Made by a program: the position numbers and the translations under genes
DNA from: Desulfosudis sp034189195
GTDB lineage: Bacteria; Desulfobacterota; Desulfobacteria; Desulfobacterales; Desulfosudaceae
NCBI GenBank assembly: GCA_034189195.1
Contig: JAXHVI010000194.1
Span: 1-7,206, forward strand
DNA length: 7,206 nt
Direction: 5' to 3'
Shown here: positions 5,509 through 7,206 of the stretch, in pieces
Layout of the letters: each line of letters begins with the position of its first letter
How positions within the stretch are numbered: position 1 is the first letter of the stretch
Notes under the pieces: model-generated
The model's database searches: none
What the model saw: the letters and a program-made list of their open reading frames with translations, nothing else
Told to the model about the DNA's origin: nothing

Positions 5509-6441
5509 ATGCGGGTTGTCGAAGGTCTGGACAGTCTGGAAGGGTCCTTTGAGCGGGCCGTGGTCACCATCGGCAACTTTGACGGTGTGCACAAGGGCCA
5601 CCAGGCCCTGTTTGCCAGGGTAAAAGAAAAGGCCCGGGAGATCGGCGGCACAGCGGTTGCCGTTACCTTTGAGCCCCATCCCGCCAAGGTGCTGCACCCG
5701 AATACACCGGCGCCCCCCCGGATCACCCTCTATGAGCAGAAGGCGGAACTGATCGCGGCAAACGGAATAGACGCCCTTGTCTGCATCCCTTTTTCCATGA
5801 CCTTTGCCACGCTTGGCGCCATGGCGTTTCTGAAAGATATATTGATCCGCCAGATCGGCATGAAGGCAATCGTGGTGGGCCGTGATTATGCTTTTGGCAG
5901 GAAAAGGGAAGGCAACGTCGATTTTCTGGAAAGACACGCCCGGGACCTGGGCTTTGAGGTGATATGTGAACCCTGGGTGGACACGGTGCCGGGCCATGGG
6001 CGCATCAGCAGCACCACGGTACGGGAAACCGTGATGGCCGGAAATGTGGCGGTGGCCTTTGATCTGCTGGGCCGTTACTACCAGGTGCGGGGTACGGTGG
6101 TGTCGGGCCGGGGCCGGGGCGGCAGTGCCCTGGGGTTTCCCACGGCCAACATCGCGCTCACCGACGAGCTGTGCCCGGCCAACGGGGTCTACGCGGTTAC
6201 CGTGGAATACCGGGGACGGCGATTGAAGGGCGTGGCCAACATCGGCTACAGCCCCACGTTTGAAGACCACCTGTTTACCGTTGAGGTCCATATTTTTGAT
6301 TTTGACGAACAGATCACCGGCCAGCGGATAAGAGTTAATTTTATTGAACGCCTGCGGGATGAGAAAAAGTTTTCCGGCATCGATGAGCTGAAACGGCAGA
6401 TAGCGACGGATGCGGCCGAGGCCCGGCGGATTCTGGCTTGA
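5509..6441 (+). CDS. ribF: bifunctional riboflavin kinase / FAD synthetase
   Basis: RibF phosphorylates riboflavin to FMN and then adenylates FMN to FAD in the cytoplasm. The 310-aa product, typical in length, has an N-terminal nucleotidyltransferase domain with GNFDGVHKGH (22-31), TFEPHP (53-58), GRDYAFGRKREG (124-135) and ISSTTVR (166-172). A C-terminal riboflavin kinase domain follows, with GRGRGGSALGFPTAN (200-214, containing the PTAN motif), NIGYSPTF (244-251), VEVHIFDF (258-265) and a final helical section from RVNFIERLRDEKKF. All key motifs are intact. ATG 5509 is chosen because the family usually begins a few residues before this strand (MRVVEGL). ATG 5488 is in frame and would add seven residues. 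Neither start has a well-placed Shine-Dalgarno; AAGG at 5492-5495 is rather far from 5509. The gene probably heads the ribF-def-fmt group. Confidence 0.96.
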   Translation: MRVVEGLDSLEGSFERAVVTIGNFDGVHKGHQALFARVKEKAREIGGTAVAVTFEPHPAKVLHPNTPAPPRITLYEQKAELIAANGIDALVCIPFSMTFATLGAMAFLKDILIRQIGMKAIVVGRDYAFGRKREGNVDFLERHARDLGFEVICEPWVDTVPGHGRISSTTVRETVMAGNVAVAFDLLGRYYQVRGTVVSGRGRGGSALGFPTANIALTDELCPANGVYAVTVEYRGRRLKGVANIGYSPTFEDHLFTVEVHIFDFDEQITGQRIRVNFIERLRDEKKFSGIDELKRQIATDAAEARRILA

Positions 6442-6455
6442 TAGAGGCCCGGCGG
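6418..6455 (+). repeat. 12-bp direct repeat spanning the ribF stop codon
   Basis: GAGGCCCGGCGG occurs at 6418-6429, inside the last ribF codons (EARR), and again at 6444-6455 just after the stop, a period of 26 bases. The second copy supplies the left arm of the hairpin at 6448-6464. It looks like a small local duplication that lengthened the ribF-def spacer. Confidence 0.75.
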
Positions 6456-6464
6456 TATGCCGGG
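6448..6464 (+). other. stem-loop in the ribF-def spacer
   Basis: CCCGGC (6448-6453), loop GGTAT and GCCGGG (6459-6464) form a perfect six-pair GC hairpin a few bases after the ribF stop and 7 bases before the def ribosome site. No T-run follows, so it is not an intrinsic terminator. It could block mRNA decay or modulate def translation. Confidence 0.45.
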
Positions 6465-6485
6465 TATGAACAAGGGGTATGTGAC

Positions 6486-7007
6486 ATGACGGTTCTGGAC
6501 ATCGTGACCTATCCGGCGGATATTTTAAAAGACGGGGCACTGCCGGTGGCAAACATCGACGGCAAGCTGCAACAACTTATCGATGACATGGCCCAGACCA
6601 TGTACGCCCGCCAGGGGGTGGGCCTGGCCGCGGTCCAGGTGGACAGCGGTCTGCGGCTGGTGATTTACGATGTGTCGGATCAGCGGGAAAAACAGCAATT
6701 CCGGGTGGTGATCAATCCCGAGATCGTGGCCGCCGACGGCGAGTGTATCTCCGAACAGGAGGGGTGTCTCAGCGTGCCCGAGCTGCGCACTGATGTGAAA
6801 CGGGCCGCCACGGTCCGGGTGGCGGGCGTGGACCGGGAAGGCCGTCCCCTTGTTATTGATGCCGAAGGGCTTGAGGCCATTGTGCTTCAGCACGAAATCG
6901 ATCATCTCAACGGTACCCTGATTCTGGACAGGGCCAGCCGCCTGAAGCGGGAACTCTACAAGCGCAAAGTGCAGAAAAGAATAAAGCAGGCATGGCAAGA
7001 GACCTGA
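6486..7007 (+). CDS. def: peptide deformylase
   Basis: Peptide deformylase removes the formyl group from the N-terminal methionine of nascent proteins at the ribosome exit, using a metal ion (usually Fe2+). The 173-aa product shows all three family motifs: GVGLAAVQ (44-51), EGCLS (92-96) with metal ligand C94, and QHEIDHLNG (135-143) with metal ligands H136 and H140 and catalytic E137. Motif 1 has V where many enzymes have P (GLAAPQ), which the family consensus allows. The basic C-terminal tail (RLKRELYKRKVQKRIKQ) is typical of bacterial forms. The start at ATG 6486 has AAGGGG (6472-6477) 8 bases upstream and fits the usual MTVLDIVTYP opening; the frame upstream to 6438 would run into ribF. 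It overlaps fmt by 16 bases, which suggests coupled translation. Confidence 0.97.
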   Translation: MTVLDIVTYPADILKDGALPVANIDGKLQQLIDDMAQTMYARQGVGLAAVQVDSGLRLVIYDVSDQREKQQFRVVINPEIVAADGECISEQEGCLSVPELRTDVKRAATVRVAGVDREGRPLVIDAEGLEAIVLQHEIDHLNGTLILDRASRLKRELYKRKVQKRIKQAWQET

Positions 7008-7206
7008 GAATCGTTTTCATGGGAACCCCGGAATACGCGGTGCCCTGTCTGAAGGCCCTCGCGGACAATGGGTATGATCTGCCCCTGGTGGTGACCCAGC
7101 CGGACAAGCCCAAAGGCCGGGGCCGCAAGATGGCGCCGCCGCCGGTGAGGGGGGCGGCCGAAATCCTGGGCCTGGCCGTGGCCCAGCCGGCGTCGGTGCG
7201 CACCGA
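6992..7206 (+). CDS. fmt: methionyl-tRNA formyltransferase (5' part, cut by window end)
   Basis: Fmt transfers a formyl group from 10-formyl-tetrahydrofolate to initiator Met-tRNA; Def later removes it from the protein. Only the first 71 codons are present, out of about 310 expected. They read RIVFMGTPEYAVPCL (6-20) and TQPDKPKGRGRK (35-46) followed by PPPV, all standard for the N-terminal formyltransferase fold. The formyl-folate catalytic motif lies beyond the edge. The start at ATG 6992 places the conserved RIVFMGTP at its usual distance; an ATG at 7019 falls inside that motif and is rejected. The ribosome site (AAGCAGG, 6984-6990) is weak and close, consistent with re-initiation after def, whose stop is at 7005-7007. 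Confidence 0.96.
   Translation, partial: MARDLRIVFMGTPEYAVPCLKALADNGYDLPLVVTQPDKPKGRGRKMAPPPVRGAAEILGLAVAQPASVRT

Overview
The window looks like part of a bacterial chromosome. It is GC-rich with compact coding, Shine-Dalgarno sites and sigma70-type promoters. The ADP-forming acyl-CoA synthetase, acetoacetyl-CoA synthetase remnant, GH13_18 phosphorylase and def-fmt pair would fit a Desulfobacterota (sulfate-reducer-like) genome, but that placement is inference from gene content and style, not proof.

Left part (1-4472, + strand): a well-formed promoter (TTGACA-N17-TATGCT, 137-165) precedes a 725-aa single-chain ADP-forming acyl-CoA synthetase of beta-alpha domain order (244-2421). Directly after its stop is an open but headless C-terminal piece of an acetoacetyl-CoA synthetase (about 2441-2779). 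A GH13_18 sugar phosphorylase (2766-4472) follows, most like YcjM-type glucosylglycerate phosphorylase. It starts at TTG, and its Shine-Dalgarno lies inside the end of the remnant. The three probably share a transcript: acyl-CoA energy conservation followed by breakdown of a glucosylated compatible solute.

Middle (4473-5508): tRNA-Leu(UAA) on + and tRNA-Leu(CAG) on - face each other with their 3' ends inward. Between them is an abruptly AT-rich stretch (about 4688-4929) joined to the C-terminal half of a response-regulator receiver domain (about 4930-5159), which reads as a rearrangement scar. Each tRNA gene has a strong promoter. The leader of tRNA-Leu(CAG) holds a terminator-like hairpin, and its -10 TATA repeat appears to be shared with a divergent promoter toward ribF.

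Right part (5509-7206, + strand): housekeeping genes ribF (FMN/FAD synthesis), def (peptide deformylase) and the 5' end of fmt (Met-tRNA formyltransferase, cut by the window edge). def and fmt overlap by 16 bases and act at opposite ends of the N-formylmethionine cycle.

I found no CRISPR array, intact insertion sequence or obvious new defence system. The points most worth following are the stand-alone acetoacetyl-CoA synthetase C-domain, the scar between the two tRNA-Leu genes, and the tRNA leader hairpin.
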